Shown piece by piece: positions 15,401 to 25,770 of a stretch of DNA of 64,000 nt (the first letter of the stretch is position 1; every line of letters begins with the position of its first letter). The stretch is taken from the NCBI RefSeq assembly GCF_003597395.2, contig NC_133777.1:15320959-15384958 (forward strand), written 5' to 3'. The position numbers and the translations under genes are program-made. The stretch is from Chelonoidis abingdonii (Eukaryota > Chordata > Testudines > Testudinidae). Below the pieces are notes generated by a model that saw only the letters and a list, made by a program, of their open reading frames with translations, was not told the DNA's origin and ran no database searches.

Positions 15401-18400
15401 AACAATTTTTCAAGGCTTTATTTTGTTTTTTTGCATTATTTAATGTATAAATACATCATATTTAATACTACATAATATATGAATCCATAAGATAAAAAAA
15501 TAATTTTACATGTAAAAGGTATTAATTAAATTATTCGGCAATTACTCTTTCACCCTACCATGTGAATTTGCTCTTTTTTATCTATCTGTAAGAAAAATTA
15601 AGGCATTTTTACAAAATAAATATCATAAACATTTGGTCCATTCTGCAGAGGTGGAGCATGTTTGTTTTTTGTTTTGTATTGTTTTGTTTTGTGTTTTTGG
15701 GCAGCAGTTCTGGGCAGTGCAGAGAGAAGCCTGAGAGAAGCCACGAGGACAGAGAACACCGGTGCCCGCAGCACTCTGTCCCCAGTAGGCGCGGGGCCCT
15801 GGTTTCTTTCCCCTGCTAGGCACTAGGTGGGCCCCGCGCCTGCCGGGGACAGAGAACACCGGTGCCCACAACCTGCAGCCCCGGAGTTCTCTGTCCCTGG
15901 CAAGCATGGGGCCGCGGTTTCTCTCCCCTGCTGGGCACTAGGCGGGCGCACATAAATACTCCGGTGGGTGCCACGCTGGGGACCACTGCGTTAGGCAAAG
16001 TGCATTACCTGATGTATTGAGTATTCCACTGTTGTCAGCAGAGCAGCACAGATGCTGGAGGAGAGGAACAGCAGCACAACTGTTAAGAAAATAAAATGTT
16101 CTTTTTACTTTGAACTTCAGCCAGCCAGATTTTAGCAGATATGACCTGTAGCCAAATTTAGAACAATAATATCTTTTCTATGCGTGTGCCTAACTCTCTC
16201 AAATTAATAAGTTGTATATGTATAAATAGTGTAATATGTTTGTAACAATAGTGTAAGCATCACATTTGTTTTCATATTAACTTCTGTGGTATTTTTCAGA
16301 CACCGCCAAGATTCAGACTTCTCTGGGGCCTGCTCTGATTCTGACATCCACAAACATAAGAAAAAGAAGAAGAAAAAGAAGAAACATACAAAGAAATCTG
16401 AGGGCTTTATTGACTATTTAGATCCTAATATCCAGAAGGCTGCTGGCTCTGAGACTAAGACATGGGAGAAAAAAGAATTTCATTGTACGGATGACCCTCC
16501 ATCTGAAGAATATAGTAAACATGGGAGTAGGCCTCATGAGGGAGGGGATGCTGATTCCTGTCATAAAACAAAATACATAGGAGGAGGCCAGGAAAATAGC
16601 TATCACGTATCTAAAGAATATAGCAAAGGTAAGAGATCATTAGAAATTAATGGGATTTCTATTTTTTCAAATGGAGAAAAATATTTAAAGTAATTTTAAG
16701 GGCTTTGTAATACATATACAATATGTCACATCTTCCAGACAGCAGGCAACACAATTATGTTGGATAATTTCTTCAGTTTTGTATATCTGTGAAATAAAGT
16801 AGATAAAATTAGTGATTTTTTACTTACCCTGGGTTATTGACTGGATATAGTTTCTGTCGTCAGCATCTTTATTACAAGAAATCCTGAGGCAGATAATATT
16901 GATGAGTTGTAGTATTAGCTTACATCCAGTAGGGAGGGGAAGAATGTTGCTATTTTGTATTCTTCCTGTGTCAAGTCTGCTTAATTTAAATATTTTTGCC
17001 TCTTGGGGGGGGGGGGTGTTTCCTGAGCACAGTAAATATTTTTATACTAATTTGTGTCCTTTTAAAATTTTTTTTTTTGCGAGGGGAGAAGGGGAAGTCC
17101 AAAAATTTTTGGAATCCAGTAATCCTTGACCAATAAAGCCTCTACATAAAACTATTCATCGTATATAGGACCCTACCAAATTGACAGTCCATTTTGGTCA
17201 ATTTCATAGTCATGGGATTTTAAAAATCATAAGTTTGAGTGTTGTAACTGTAGGAGTCCTGACCCAAAAAGGAGTTGAAGGGGAGGTTCGCAAGGTTATT
17301 GTAGGGGTGGTTGTGGTACTGCTACCCTTACTTCTGCACTGCTACTGGTGGCAGTGCTGCCTTCAGAGCCGGGCAGCTGGAGAGCAGTGGCTGCTGGCTG
17401 GAAGCCTAGCTCTGAAGGCAGAGCAGCAGCAGCAGCACAGAAGGAAGGATGGCCTGATATGATAATGCCACCCTTACTTCTGCACTGCTACTGGTGGCAG
17501 TGCTGCCTTCAGAGCCGGGCAGCTGGAGAGCAGTGGCTGCTGGCTGGAAGCCTAGCTCTGAAGGCAGAGCAGCAGCAGCAGCACAGAAGGAAGGATGGCC
17601 TGATATGATAATGCCACCCTTACTTCTGCACTGCTGCCTGCAGAGCTGGGCCCTCAGTCAGCAGCCGCCACTCTCTGGCCACCCAGCTCTGAAGGCAGCA
17701 GCGCAGAAGTAAGGGTGGCATGGTATGGTATTGCTGCCCTCACATCTGCACTGTTGCTGGTGGGGCACTTTCTTCAGAGCTGGGTGCCCGGCCAACAGCT
17801 GCCGCACTCCTGCTGCCCAGCTCTTAAGTCGGTGAAACCCTCCAAAATAACCTTGTAACCCCCTTGCAACTCTCTTTTGGGTCAGGACCCCCAATTTCAG
17901 AAATGCTGGTCTCCCCCCATAAATCCGTATAGTAGAGAGTAAAAGCACACAAAAGACCAGATTTCATAGTTAGTGATGTGTTTTTCATGTCCGTGAACTT
18001 GGTAGGGCCCTAATCATATAAAAAACTACCTATAGATGTGTTTACCTACATTACCATGTGGGAAATTGGATTCTAAATCATCCCTTCTTTTCTGAGCAGG
18101 GAAGTGGGAGGAAAGCCTTACGTTGTTCTGTAATAACTCCTCTGGCCATGTTGGAAGCATTGGTGACTGGCTAAAGGATGACTGCATAAGGGAGTGGATA
18201 GCACAGTGTTGTAATTGGTTATCTTGTGACTATGGGAGATGAAGGAAATAAGGGTGGATGATATAAATCAAAATAACAAATCACCAACTCTAATCTTGAT
18301 TTAAATCAGAAAACAGGAAATCTTGACATAAATTACAGATTTTAATTTTGTTTTGCATTTGGGACTGGACTTGGATTTGAGACCTGGGTTCTATTCTCAG

Positions 18401-21400
18401 CTCAGTCACTGGTCTGCTAGGTAACCTTGGGTACCTCATCTGTAAAATGGGGAGAATGATGGTTACATCCTTTGTCAAGTTCTTTGAGATCTACTGATAA
18501 ATGCTGTATAAGAGCTAGGTATTTGCACTTCTAAGTAACTTTCCTAGAGAAAGGTTCAGTGTAATTGATTAGCATGTTTAAATGGTTATACTAATGTGGA
18601 ATCAAATATGCTTTTTACACCAAATTTTATAGTTTTGCTAAACAGGAGGGGACACTGCATCTATACACCTTTAAGAAATGATATAGCGTAACGTGTGTGT
18701 GTGTGTATGTGTATATATCAGATTCTTAATTATATTTTGTTAGAAAATGAAAAGCTCATTTCTATATTCTTTGTATTAAAGTGCATTTGGATGGAATTTT
18801 AATGTAAAAAAATTACTGTTTTTAGTTAAATAAAATTACTGTACATGTGCTGGATGTATAAAGTTTCCAAACTGTGTAAAAAAGTTAAATAATTTAGAAC
18901 TGATTTTATTAAACATAGGAAACATTTACTGTAGTTAGTGACTATTTCTAGTTACTGTGGGCCAGATTTTCAAAGGTGTTTAGGCACCTAAAGATGCATA
19001 TAGGGCCCAGTGGGATTTTCGGAAGTGCCTAAGGACAAGGTAGGAACATAATGCCCATTGAAATTAACAGCCAATGAAATCAATGGGAGTTGCATGCCCA
19101 GCCTTCTTAGGTACTTTTGAAATCCCAGTAAGCCCCTGTCTGCATCTTTAGGGCTAAATACCTTTGAAAATCTGGCCCATTGTCCAGGTTTTTACAATGA
19201 ATAGATCTCCTTTTTTCCCAGATGTTTTTCTCTTCCACTCTATAAATAAGAACTAAGTTTTCCTACTTTGTCAGCTCCCACTCAGTTTCTCAACTTTGAA
19301 TGAACGAGTCCAAATAAAGAGAATATTCTCTGCATTTGCTAGCTAAACTGCAAGTAATTAAGGCAAAAGCTTTTTTGCACAACAAACTGAAAGTACTGAT
19401 ATTTGGGAAAATGTGAATCACTCCTTTGTAAAGACTGAAAATAACAGGTACTTAACACAGTACGTATTGTTACAAAGCTTGAGTTGGCCCTAAAAGTTAG
19501 ATATTTTCCTCCTGATTCTGTATATAATTAAAAAGGCAGCACTGTTTATCTCCTTTAAACTTGAGGAGGGCTCATAGATACACCATATTTTTTATTTAAA
19601 TTATATTAATAGATTCTAAATTAAGGCCTCACATTTCTATATTTTCATATTTAATTTTAAATAGATTTAAGAATTATTTACTTTAAATTAAAAATCTGAC
19701 TTCTAAAAAAAAAAAAAAATTACCCACCCTTTTGTAAATACAAGAAACCATGTAAGGGAGAAGCAAAAAGATGGTCAGCAATGCACCATGCAGAGAATCC
19801 CTGCTCCAAAGAGGTCAAGAATTAAGGAAGACTTAAGATTGGACACATTAGAAGTCTCCCTGTGGGGATGTATTAGTTGTTTTATTAATTGCTGTATAAA
19901 CTCAATTAAGGTCCCTGAAATAGTAGGTTTTTAATAATACTTTACTTTTATAATTCTTTTTATCTGACGATTTGAAATTACTTGATAAATCTGGATCAGT
20001 ATCATGACCATATTGCAGATAGGGAAACTGAGGCATAGAGGTTAACTGATTTGCCCAAGGTCCTTGCAGAGCTGGGACTTGAATCCAAATCAGACTCCCA
20101 GTCCAATGTTCTATCAATTGGACTATACTTACTTGGGATTGCATGAAGACAGAATGGTAGTTTGACAAATTAAGATTGGGGGAGTATTTCATGTAGAGGA
20201 GTGGCATGGTTAAATGCACATAGATGGAGGAGATTAACAAGGTATTGAAACGGGTATGTATAGTTGGTGGAGGATTTGAGTTAGGGGATGAGGTCTGAAA
20301 TGTAGGTAAGGACAGAGTTGTGAAGGGCTTTGAAAGGTACAAATGAGTAGTTTAAACTTGATGTGGTGGTTAATTGGCAAACCAGTGAAGGAGTTCAGAG
20401 AGGGCAGTAAATTCACTCTGATCAATCAGGAAGATAACTTGGAAACTGCATTTTGGACAGATCGGGAAGGAGTGAAGTAAGGGAAGAAAATTTCCGTAAT
20501 CAAGATGGGAGATGATGCTATGTGATGTCCAGATACAGATTAGTAGCATTCCAATAAAACATCTTATTAACAAAGGCTGCCAAAATGAGTCACTTCATTA
20601 GAAACACTGCCCCAGTAACAATTTGTTTATACTAAGAGTGCTGACTTGTTAATCAAGATAATGCTAGTTTGTGATAAGTGGATTTTAACATTGAAATACT
20701 TTCTATTTCAGCTATAGACCTACTTTGTCATAAGGACCATGGACACACAGTCATTAAATCTTTGGATGGCAACTTTGCATACACAGATGAAACTAGATGG
20801 AAAGTATGTTAAATTCCTGTGATTCTATTTCATTTTGGTATAGTAATACAGACAAATTGGCTGCTGCGGGCTTTTTCCCTATGTTTATTAACATAAGAGA
20901 TCAGTTTGACATCTCCCCTGTAGAACAAAAAATACAGTCCTAATTTGGATTCTAAATGTAGTATGTGTTGGACTCTCTCCTACTGCTCTTGCCTGACACC
21001 AATATACCAGATAGTTTTGAATTAATGTTTTCTAGCCCTTCAGCATCACCCATAGACTTGACCCATACAGCTATCAGTGGCTGAAAATTAAGTTATTGCC
21101 AACATTTTCTTGTTTAAAAACTTCCTTATGAAAATGTTCATAAACTATTTAGTATCATCTTTAGATCAGAGAAATTGAGATATAGTTCCAGATATCCAAA
21201 TACCAAATGTGTATAGTAACAGATTAATTTCAAAGTCTAATATTTAATTTTACTTGTATTGCTGTAAATTGGTATAGATTGAGTGGTTTCCAAAAACTAA
21301 GCACCAGTTGCTAGACACTAAAAATCAGGGACTGAATAGAGACACTGGTTTATTATAGGGATGGCCTAACCGTGGCTCCTGAGCTGCATGCGACTCTTTT

Positions 21401-24400
21401 ACAGTTAGTGTGGCTTGCAGAGCCCCCTACACCCCCCATCTCTGCTTACCACACTGGGTGGGGGGAACTTGGGGTTCCTGCCCTGTGGCAGGGTGGCCAG
21501 GCTCCTGCCCTGTGCAAGGCCTCAAGCTGCAGCAGCCACACCTGGCTCTCGTACTTCGGATGATAATTTTATGTGGCTGGGAGGGTCAGGCAGCCCCTAG
21601 CTTATTACAACAATCTGTAACCCACTAACACTCTATTTTTGTCCGATAACAGCAGAGCTGTTAACAGGCCCATCTATTTTGAATGGTCCTTTAGAATAAA
21701 CCCTAACTACTTATGCTAAACAATCTGTTCCACGCTGCCTTTAGCAGTGACGCTGAGGGCATGTCTGCACTGACACTTCACAGTGCTGCAACTTATTTGT
21801 TCAGAGGTGTGAAAAAACACCCCCCTGAGCACTGCAAATTTCAGGGCTGTAAAGTGCCAGTGCTGACAGTGCACTAGTGCTGGGAGCTATTCCCCGCCCC
21901 CCGGAGGTGGGTTTTTTACAGTGCTGGGAGAGCTCTCTTCCAGTGCTATTCCGCAACTAAACAAGCGCTTAAACATTGGTAGTGAAGACATACCACGAGT
22001 ATCTTTCCCAAACCTGAAGAAGAAACTCTGTATGGTTCGAAAGCTAGTCTCTCTCATCAACAAGTTGATCCAATAAACCTCACCTATTTGTCTCCCTAAT
22101 ATCCTGGAACCAACAAGCTACAACTACACTGTATACACCAATTGATTGTAGTACTTACCCAGGATTTCGTTTTTTCTCTCAACACTAGTACAACAGTGCT
22201 CTGTAAAGTAGCAACTGAATTACACTGGTTTTATAACAGCTGAGATCTTGCCAACTTGTTTTCCTCTCTTGTAGGTGAGTGAAAAGTAATCCTTGCAGGA
22301 AAAACTCACTAGCCACAGGCAAGTTCTATTTGTCAATCTTCAGGGTTTTTTTTTATGTCCTTGGCAGTTGGGTGAGGGAAGCTCTGTTGCTAACCAGTTG
22401 TGGCCTGAAGATGCATATAACCTTGAGGTGAAAAATCAGCATCTTACTGCCCACTCTAATGGTCAAAGTGTGTTGGCAGTGTCATTCTAGCATAGATAAC
22501 AAGTGAACTTCAGCATCTCAACAGTTGTGAGCTGCACTGTGTGTTACTGCTGGATTATTAACACAGGGAGACATGCCTTTAAACTTGATTTAAATTGTGG
22601 TGATCTGCTAGTCTTCCTGTTGGAATGACTTTTCATTTATTTAAAGCAGCTGTTTCTATGGCTAATGTAAACTGCAATTACACTAAGGCTTTGTCTACAG
22701 TAGCACTTTTGTTGGCAACATTTTTGTTGGTCAGGGGTACGAAAAACCCACATCTCTGACCGACATAAGTTTCACCAACAAAAGCCCTGGTGTGGACAGT
22801 TCTGTTAGTGGGAGATGCTCTCCTCCTGACATAACTACCGCTGTTCAGTGGAGATGGTTTAATTATGCCAGTGGGAGAGCTCTATCGCCAGCATAGAGGG
22901 GCTACATGGGAGACCTTATAGGGGCGCAGCTGGACCACTGTAAGGTCTGTAGTATAGACATAGCCTAAGAGTAGTGTTCTGCACTGAAAAGTCCCTTCAG
23001 GACAAGAGATGGAGAAACTATTAACAATGGAAAGGGGTATAAATGGGTTCATAGTATCTAGAAATACTTTGAGTGAGTATTTGTAGATCTCAGTATCCAG
23101 GGCTGCCTTCAGATTCCTAAAACGTAAGTAATTGCCATAGTTTCCCCTCTTCTACAGCGTGAGAAGCTGATCAGCTACAGATTTCTATTGCTACTCTCTA
23201 AGTTCCAGAAAGCCATTTCGGTCCCTCTGCCAAGGAAGCAAAGCAGTAGCAAAATAGCTCTTTATATTAATTTGATTGAAAATCCATCTCTATATATACA
23301 CTGGTAGTTACTACAGATAGGTAACATTTTGATGGTATCAGTTCCTCTTCAAGAACTAACAAGTATCTCAAATAGCACAGTTTGAGAAATGTGGACTTTT
23401 TAATGGGAAAAGTGTAGGTGCAGTCCTCGTTCCAAAGCCTATATCTTCCTGTTTTAGATAAGAAAATAGGCAGAGCACAGAGGAAATTATAATCCAGATT
23501 TTAAAGGATTTTGTCTGTAATGAATGAGAGTTGGCCAGCAGGTGGCAAAATTGGTTCAGTACAGACAAGTAAAATATATGGTAAGGAAGCAAGTGTGTGT
23601 TAAATAAATCACCAAATGTGTTGTTTTTGTGTGTGTGGCGATTTATTGTAGTGTAGGGCAGAAATGTGTTACAGTAACAAAATCCAAAAATTATATTCCC
23701 TCTTCAAAATACTGCCCTGCACAATAGGCAGAATGATACTGTTGTGGTGACAGTGCTGGGCAGAGTAACCTCCTGCGTCTGAGAAATCTTAACCTTTTCA
23801 TATACTTAAGGAAGTCAGTTGGCTTTATTTAGACCAGGGGTGGGCAAACTTTTTGGCCTGAGGGCAACATCTGGGTATGGAAATTGTATGGTAGGCCATG
23901 AATGCTCATGAAATTAGGGACTGGGGTGCAGGAGAGGAGGAAGGGCTCCTTCTGGGGGTGTGGGCTCTGGGGTTGGGGCCAGAAATGAGGAGTTCAGGAT
24001 GCAGGAGGGGGCTCCGGGCTGGGGCAGCAGGGAGTGTGGGCTCTGGGTTGGGGGTGTAGGAGGGTGCTCTGGGCTGGGACCAAGGGATTCAGAGGGTGGG
24101 AGGAGGATCAGGGCTGGGGGTTGGGGTGTAGGAGGGGGTCAGGGTGCAGGTTCCAGGTGGCACTTACCTCAAGCAGCTCCTGGAAGCAGTGGCATGTCCC
24201 CCCCTCTGGCTCCCACAAGGAGGTGTGGCCAGGTGGCTTTGCATGCTGTCCTGTCCACAGGCGCTGTCCCTGCAGCTCCCATTGTTCTTGGCCAACGGGA
24301 GCTGCGAGGGCGGCACTTGGGGCGGGGGCAAGGTTTGGAGCCCCCTGGCTGCCCCTACACATAGGAGTCAAAGCAGTGACATGCCTCTGCTTCCAGGAGC

Positions 24401-25770
24401 CATGTGGTGCCATCACACATGTGGAGCAGGGCAAGCCTCAGACCCCACTCCCCAGCCAGAGCTTGAGGGATGGATTAAAACATCTGAAGGGCTGGATGTG
24501 GACCCCGGGCCATAGTTTGCCCACCCCTGATTCAGACTGAAGATGAAATAATACAAAGCATTAAGCAGTTTCTGAATGATGAGTTATCTCCGAAGGATGG
24601 AACAATGCTTGGAGAGGGTATGAAAATCAAACCAAGTTATAGGGCTAACTGGGTGATAGGATGCACATATGAGTACAACACTAGAGTGTCAGTGGAACTG
24701 ACGGAGCCATTATCTTGGGTTGGGAACTTGTCAGATTTCATAAACTAAATGGCTGAAGCTGACTAGTGATTGGGCTGGAGGCTTAAAAAAAATCCAGGTG
24801 CTGCATAAAACAGAACTTTTGACTTCGAGTGGCATTTTTCCATCTGTCATTCTTAAGTCAGGACTCCAGCAAGTTGTTGGAGGTGTCATTTTTTGGGGAC
24901 AGCTTGACCATGAGAGAGATCATTAATGAAACCAGGGCATTTAATGTTAGGAATGTCCTGGCCAAATTCCAACCAGGTTTGCCTACATAGGATTAAACTC
25001 AGCAACCTTGTAAGTTGAGGACAGAGTTGGTTACATTTAAGTTTTGAAATCCTTCTGCTTTACGATATGTGGTTCAGATGATATGGAGCACCTGCAGCTT
25101 CAGGCCTTAACTGTTGTTAAGAAACCAAAACAGGAATCTCGAGAAGTAGTAGAGAGATATTTACCTGTATAGCTGGCAGTGGTGCAACCACTGCTGGAAT
25201 ACTCTGTGCAGTTCTGGTGCCCACATTTGAAGAAGAATGTTGATCAATTGGAAAGGGTTCAAAGAAGAGCCATGAGAATGATGAAAGGATTAGAAACCTG
25301 CCTTCCAGTGATTGAACTCTTTCAGTCTATTTACTTAGATTAAAGAGAAGGTTAATGGGTGACTTGATTACAGTCTAAGTATCTACATTGGAAATATATT
25401 TAATAATGGGCTCTTCAATCTAGCAGCGATAGCATAACATGATCCAATAGCTGTCTGTTGAAACTAGACAAATTCCAACTGGAAATAAGGTGTACATTTT
25501 TAACCATGAGAGTAACTCCTGGAACAGCTTACCCAGGGTCATGGTGGATTCTCCATCACGGCAGTTTTAAATCAAGATTGGCTGTTTTTTCTAAAAGATA
25601 TCCTATAGGAATTATTTCAGGGAAGTTCTGTGGCCTGTATTATACAGGAGGTCAGATTAAATGGCCTTGGAATCTGATTTTGTGTTGAAATTTCATATCA
25701 GGAAATGACACTTCCTCCTCTTGTCTTTCAGATTCAAAGTGTGTTGATGGAAGCCATCCCTACAGTGTAA
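320..25770 (+). CDS. USP42: USP42, ubiquitin carboxyl-terminal hydrolase 42 (3' part, nine exons)
   Basis: USP42 is a nuclear cysteine protease of the USP (C19) family that removes ubiquitin from substrates such as p53 and histone H2B (family knowledge). Exons at 320-460, 6484-6584, 7148-7301, 7972-8715, 9818-9909, 10684-12210, 16300-16628, 20712-20803 and 25732-25770 join in phase to 1072 codons plus stop. The first two hold the end of the catalytic domain: the His box ([10 protein letters not shown]) and the acidic triad residue in QMNDSIVS. The rest is a long disordered Ser/Thr- then Lys/Arg/Ser-rich tail. The N-terminus and catalytic Cys box lie left of the window. The neighbour is convergent CYTH3, as in other vertebrates. 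The catalytic exons are certain; the last two small exons are less so. Confidence 0.93.
1230..1342 (+). repeat. Degenerate SINE/LINE tail-like fragment
   Basis: The segment resembles a widespread amniote retroposon 3' tail: a 'gacagtaaactc..gggacaggg' part, then 'gagcacag' and 'taacaaatagtaaataat'. It is strongly diverged and the class is uncertain. Confidence 0.3.
1737..1914. mobile_element. Short hAT-like MITE
   Basis: The ends are imperfect inverted repeats (caggggtagtcaa at the left, ttgacaatccctg at the right). An 8-bp target duplication is seen with one mismatch: ttttaagc at 1729-1736 and ctttaagc at 1915-1922. It has no coding capacity. Confidence 0.75.
4321..4527. mobile_element. hAT-like MITE with 8-bp target duplication
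   Basis: The left end caggggttctcaaac and right end gtttgagaaccactg are inverted repeats. The target duplication ctgtagca (4313-4320) / ctatagca (4528-4535) has one mismatch. Two internal G-runs sit near 4357 and 4462. Confidence 0.85.
6484..6584 (+). CDS. USP42: USP42 exon: catalytic Asp segment
   Basis: The exon is 101 nt after an acceptor ending gcag, with donor gtaata. It reads [20 protein letters not shown] and continues to the conserved [10 protein letters not shown] strand that closes the USP fold. The Asp in MNDS is the expected third triad residue. It ends in phase 2 (AG|G = Arg). Confidence 0.95.
7148..7301 (+). CDS. USP42: USP42 exon: end of catalytic domain, start of linker
   Basis: The exon is 154 nt after acceptor tctacag, with donor gtaatc. 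It starts with SHDMKNGGE, which directly follows the USP fold, and goes into a Ser/Pro/Gly linker ending PQLPPHMIK. Phases fit both neighbouring exons. Confidence 0.93.
7972..8715 (+). CDS. USP42: USP42 exon: Ser/Thr/Asn-rich linker
   Basis: The exon is 744 nt (248 codons, phase 0 at both ends) between acceptor aattacag and donor gtgagt. It encodes a low-complexity region rich in Ser, Asn, Thr and Pro, with the conserved [13 protein letters not shown] block and an acidic patch [11 protein letters not shown]. The reading frame stays open 51 nt beyond the donor into the intron; that extension is not taken as coding. Confidence 0.92.
8895..9005 (+). repeat. Weak MIR-like fragment
   Basis: It contains the typical 'ccacatctgtaaaacgg' MIR core followed by a degenerate tail. 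It is old and lies in the USP42 intron. Confidence 0.35.
9100..9185 (-). repeat. MIR-type SINE fragment (- strand)
   Basis: The + strand shows 'aaaatggggaaactgaaac', then 'gagaggttaagtgattta' and 'agcaagtcagg', the reverse complement of the MIR core. Confidence 0.55.
9438..9622. mobile_element. MITE with TA target duplication (Tc1/mariner-like)
   Basis: The ends are inverted repeats (cacctctaccccgatataac at the left, gttatatcaaggtagaggtg at the right), each flanked by TA. The inner repeats 'gatataac' recur three times. A second, more diverged copy is at 34344-34499. Confidence 0.8.
9818..9909 (+). CDS. USP42: USP42 small linker exon
   Basis: The exon is 92 nt after acceptor ttaattgtag, with donor gtaaaa. 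It reads [18 protein letters not shown] and continues to LKSLSEEIR. It is in phase with the exons on both sides and matches the conserved Pro/Glu-rich linker type of USP42. Confidence 0.88.
10684..12210 (+). CDS. USP42: USP42 large exon: basic, Arg/Ser/Tyr-rich tail
   Basis: The exon is 1527 nt after acceptor attttgtgcag, with donor gtaagc. The first half is mixed and polar. The second half is strongly basic with RSRSRG-, [13 protein letters not shown] and [22 protein letters not shown] runs, typical of the nuclear RS-like tail of USP42. An open frame begins slightly upstream, but the acceptor fixes the exon start. A run of eight A's near 12167 is a slippage-prone coding homopolymer. Confidence 0.93.
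12211..15334. other. USP42 intron, unique-looking
   Basis: No exon, RNA gene or confident repeat is seen in this 3.1-kb stretch. Short open frames around 12.9-13.1 kb overlap each other in several frames and show no recognisable protein. Confidence 0.5.
15335..15988. mobile_element. hAT-like MITE with internal GC-rich direct duplication
   Basis: It begins cagtggtacccaacc and ends ctggggaccactg, inverted terminal repeats of the hAT type. An AT-rich left half is followed by a GC-rich right half in which a roughly 105-bp unit recurs twice (about 15738-15844 and 15845-15955), both with 'gacagagaacaccggtgccc'. Small frames inside it are not genes. Confidence 0.75.
16300..16628 (+). CDS. USP42: USP42 exon: poly-Lys tail segment
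   Basis: The exon is 329 nt after acceptor atttttcag, with donor gtaaga. It completes an Arg codon from the previous exon, then reads HRQDSDFSG and a run of nine Lys followed by [19 protein letters not shown]. Phase 2 in and phase 1 out fit the flanking exons. The poly-Lys run is a probable nuclear/nucleolar targeting signal (inference). Confidence 0.9.
17164..18013. mobile_element. MITE with long TIRs and internal 146-bp tandem repeat
   Basis: The left end 'taggaccctaccaaattgac' and right end 'gaacttggtagggccctaat' are inverted. The GC-rich core is built of a unit starting at 17321, 17467 and 17613 (146-bp spacing). The first two copies are almost identical and the third is diverged and truncated. 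Frames in the core are repeat-derived. Confidence 0.75.
18362..18530 (+). repeat. MIR-type SINE (+ strand)
   Basis: It contains the MIR body: 'gggttctattctcagctcag', then 'ggtaaccttgg', 'cctcatctgtaaaatgggga' and 'tttgagatctactgataaat'. It lies in the USP42 intron and is truncated at its 5' end. Confidence 0.75.
18958..19180. mobile_element. MITE with 'gggccagattttcaaa' inverted ends
   Basis: The left 'tgggccagattttcaaaggt' and right 'acctttgaaaatctggccca' are near-perfect inverted repeats extending about 45 bp inward. It has no coding capacity. Confidence 0.8.
20005..20133 (-). repeat. MIR SINE with tRNA-like head (- strand)
   Basis: On the - strand it starts with a tRNA-like region (A-box-like 'agtccaattgatagaacatt', B-box-like 'gattcaagtccc'), then the core 'gaccttgggcaaatcagtta' and 'gcctcagtttccctatctgc'. 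The head-to-core order shows a SINE, not a tRNA gene. Confidence 0.75.
20134..20560. repeat. Possible old dispersed repeat, class unknown
   Basis: This is a G/A-rich stretch beginning directly at the MIR head, with 'gagttgtgaagggctttgaa' and 'tggcaaaccagtgaaggagt' as landmark pieces. It has the look of a degraded LINE or DNA-element remnant. I cannot assign a family, and small - strand frames in it are not convincing genes. Confidence 0.3.
20712..20803 (+). CDS. USP42: USP42 penultimate small exon (probable)
   Basis: The exon is 92 nt after acceptor ttctatttcag, with donor gtatgt. It continues phase 1 to give [20 protein letters not shown] and ends DETRWK. If the donor is not used, a stop codon follows nine bases later (20810-20812). 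The splice sites are good, but the protein segment is not one I recognise with certainty. Confidence 0.65.
21352..21606 (+). mobile_element. Partial MITE-like repeat
   Basis: The start 'gggatggcctaaccgtggct' followed by 'cctgagctgcatgcgactct' resembles a common amniote hAT-derived element. The right end is not clear, so it is probably truncated. The GC-rich part (21420-21550) produces spurious frames. Confidence 0.4.
21757..21995. mobile_element. MITE of the 'gtctacact' end family
   Basis: The left gggcatgtctgcact and right agtgaagacatacca are inverted ends related to those of the Harbinger-like elements elsewhere in the window. It has no coding content. Confidence 0.65.
22000..22140 (+). 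repeat. Dispersed retroposon-like repeat
   Basis: It contains 'cctgaagaagaaactctgta', 'gaaagctagtctctctcatc' and 'ccaacaagctacaactacac'. It is related in style to the flank of the palindrome at 40983-41031, which ends 'actaacacggctacccctct'. The class is uncertain. Confidence 0.45.
22685..22967. mobile_element. MITE of the 'gtctaca' end family
   Basis: The left aaggctttgtctaca and right tatagacatagccta are inverted terminal repeats. The interior has paired 'ttgttggtcag' / 'ctgaccgacat' arms. It is non-autonomous and lies in the USP42 intron. Confidence 0.75.
23835..24529. mobile_element. hAT-like non-autonomous element, 695 bp, GC-rich
   Basis: The ends caggggtgggcaaac and gtttgcccacccctg are perfect inverted repeats. 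The target duplication atttagac (23827-23834) / attcagac (24530-24537) has one mismatch. The G-rich core yields open frames up to 168 codons on both strands, with composition explained by the repeat; none is taken as a gene. Confidence 0.9.
25133..25690 (+). mobile_element. CR1 LINE, 3' end fragment
   Basis: It shows typical CR1 3'-ORF2 text: 'ctggaatactctgtgcagtt', 'gggttcaaagaagagccatg', 'ttaataatgggctcttcaat' and 'caggaggtcagattaaatgg'. It is frameshifted and 5'-truncated, and lies just upstream of the last USP42 exon. Confidence 0.85.

Noticed and set aside
17348..17608. Two near-identical 86/72-codon frames as a small repeat protein
   Set aside because: They arise from the 146-bp tandem unit in a MITE core; there is no start context, splice signal or conservation argument for translation.
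20095..20133. tRNA-like sequence on the - strand
   Set aside because: The A- and B-box-like parts are degenerate and run directly into a MIR core, so this is a SINE head and not a tRNA gene.
24034..24540. 168-codon open frame on the + strand and overlapping frames on both strands
   Set aside because: Lies wholly within a GC-rich hAT-like MITE with perfect inverted ends and target duplication; open frames in several registers reflect low stop density.
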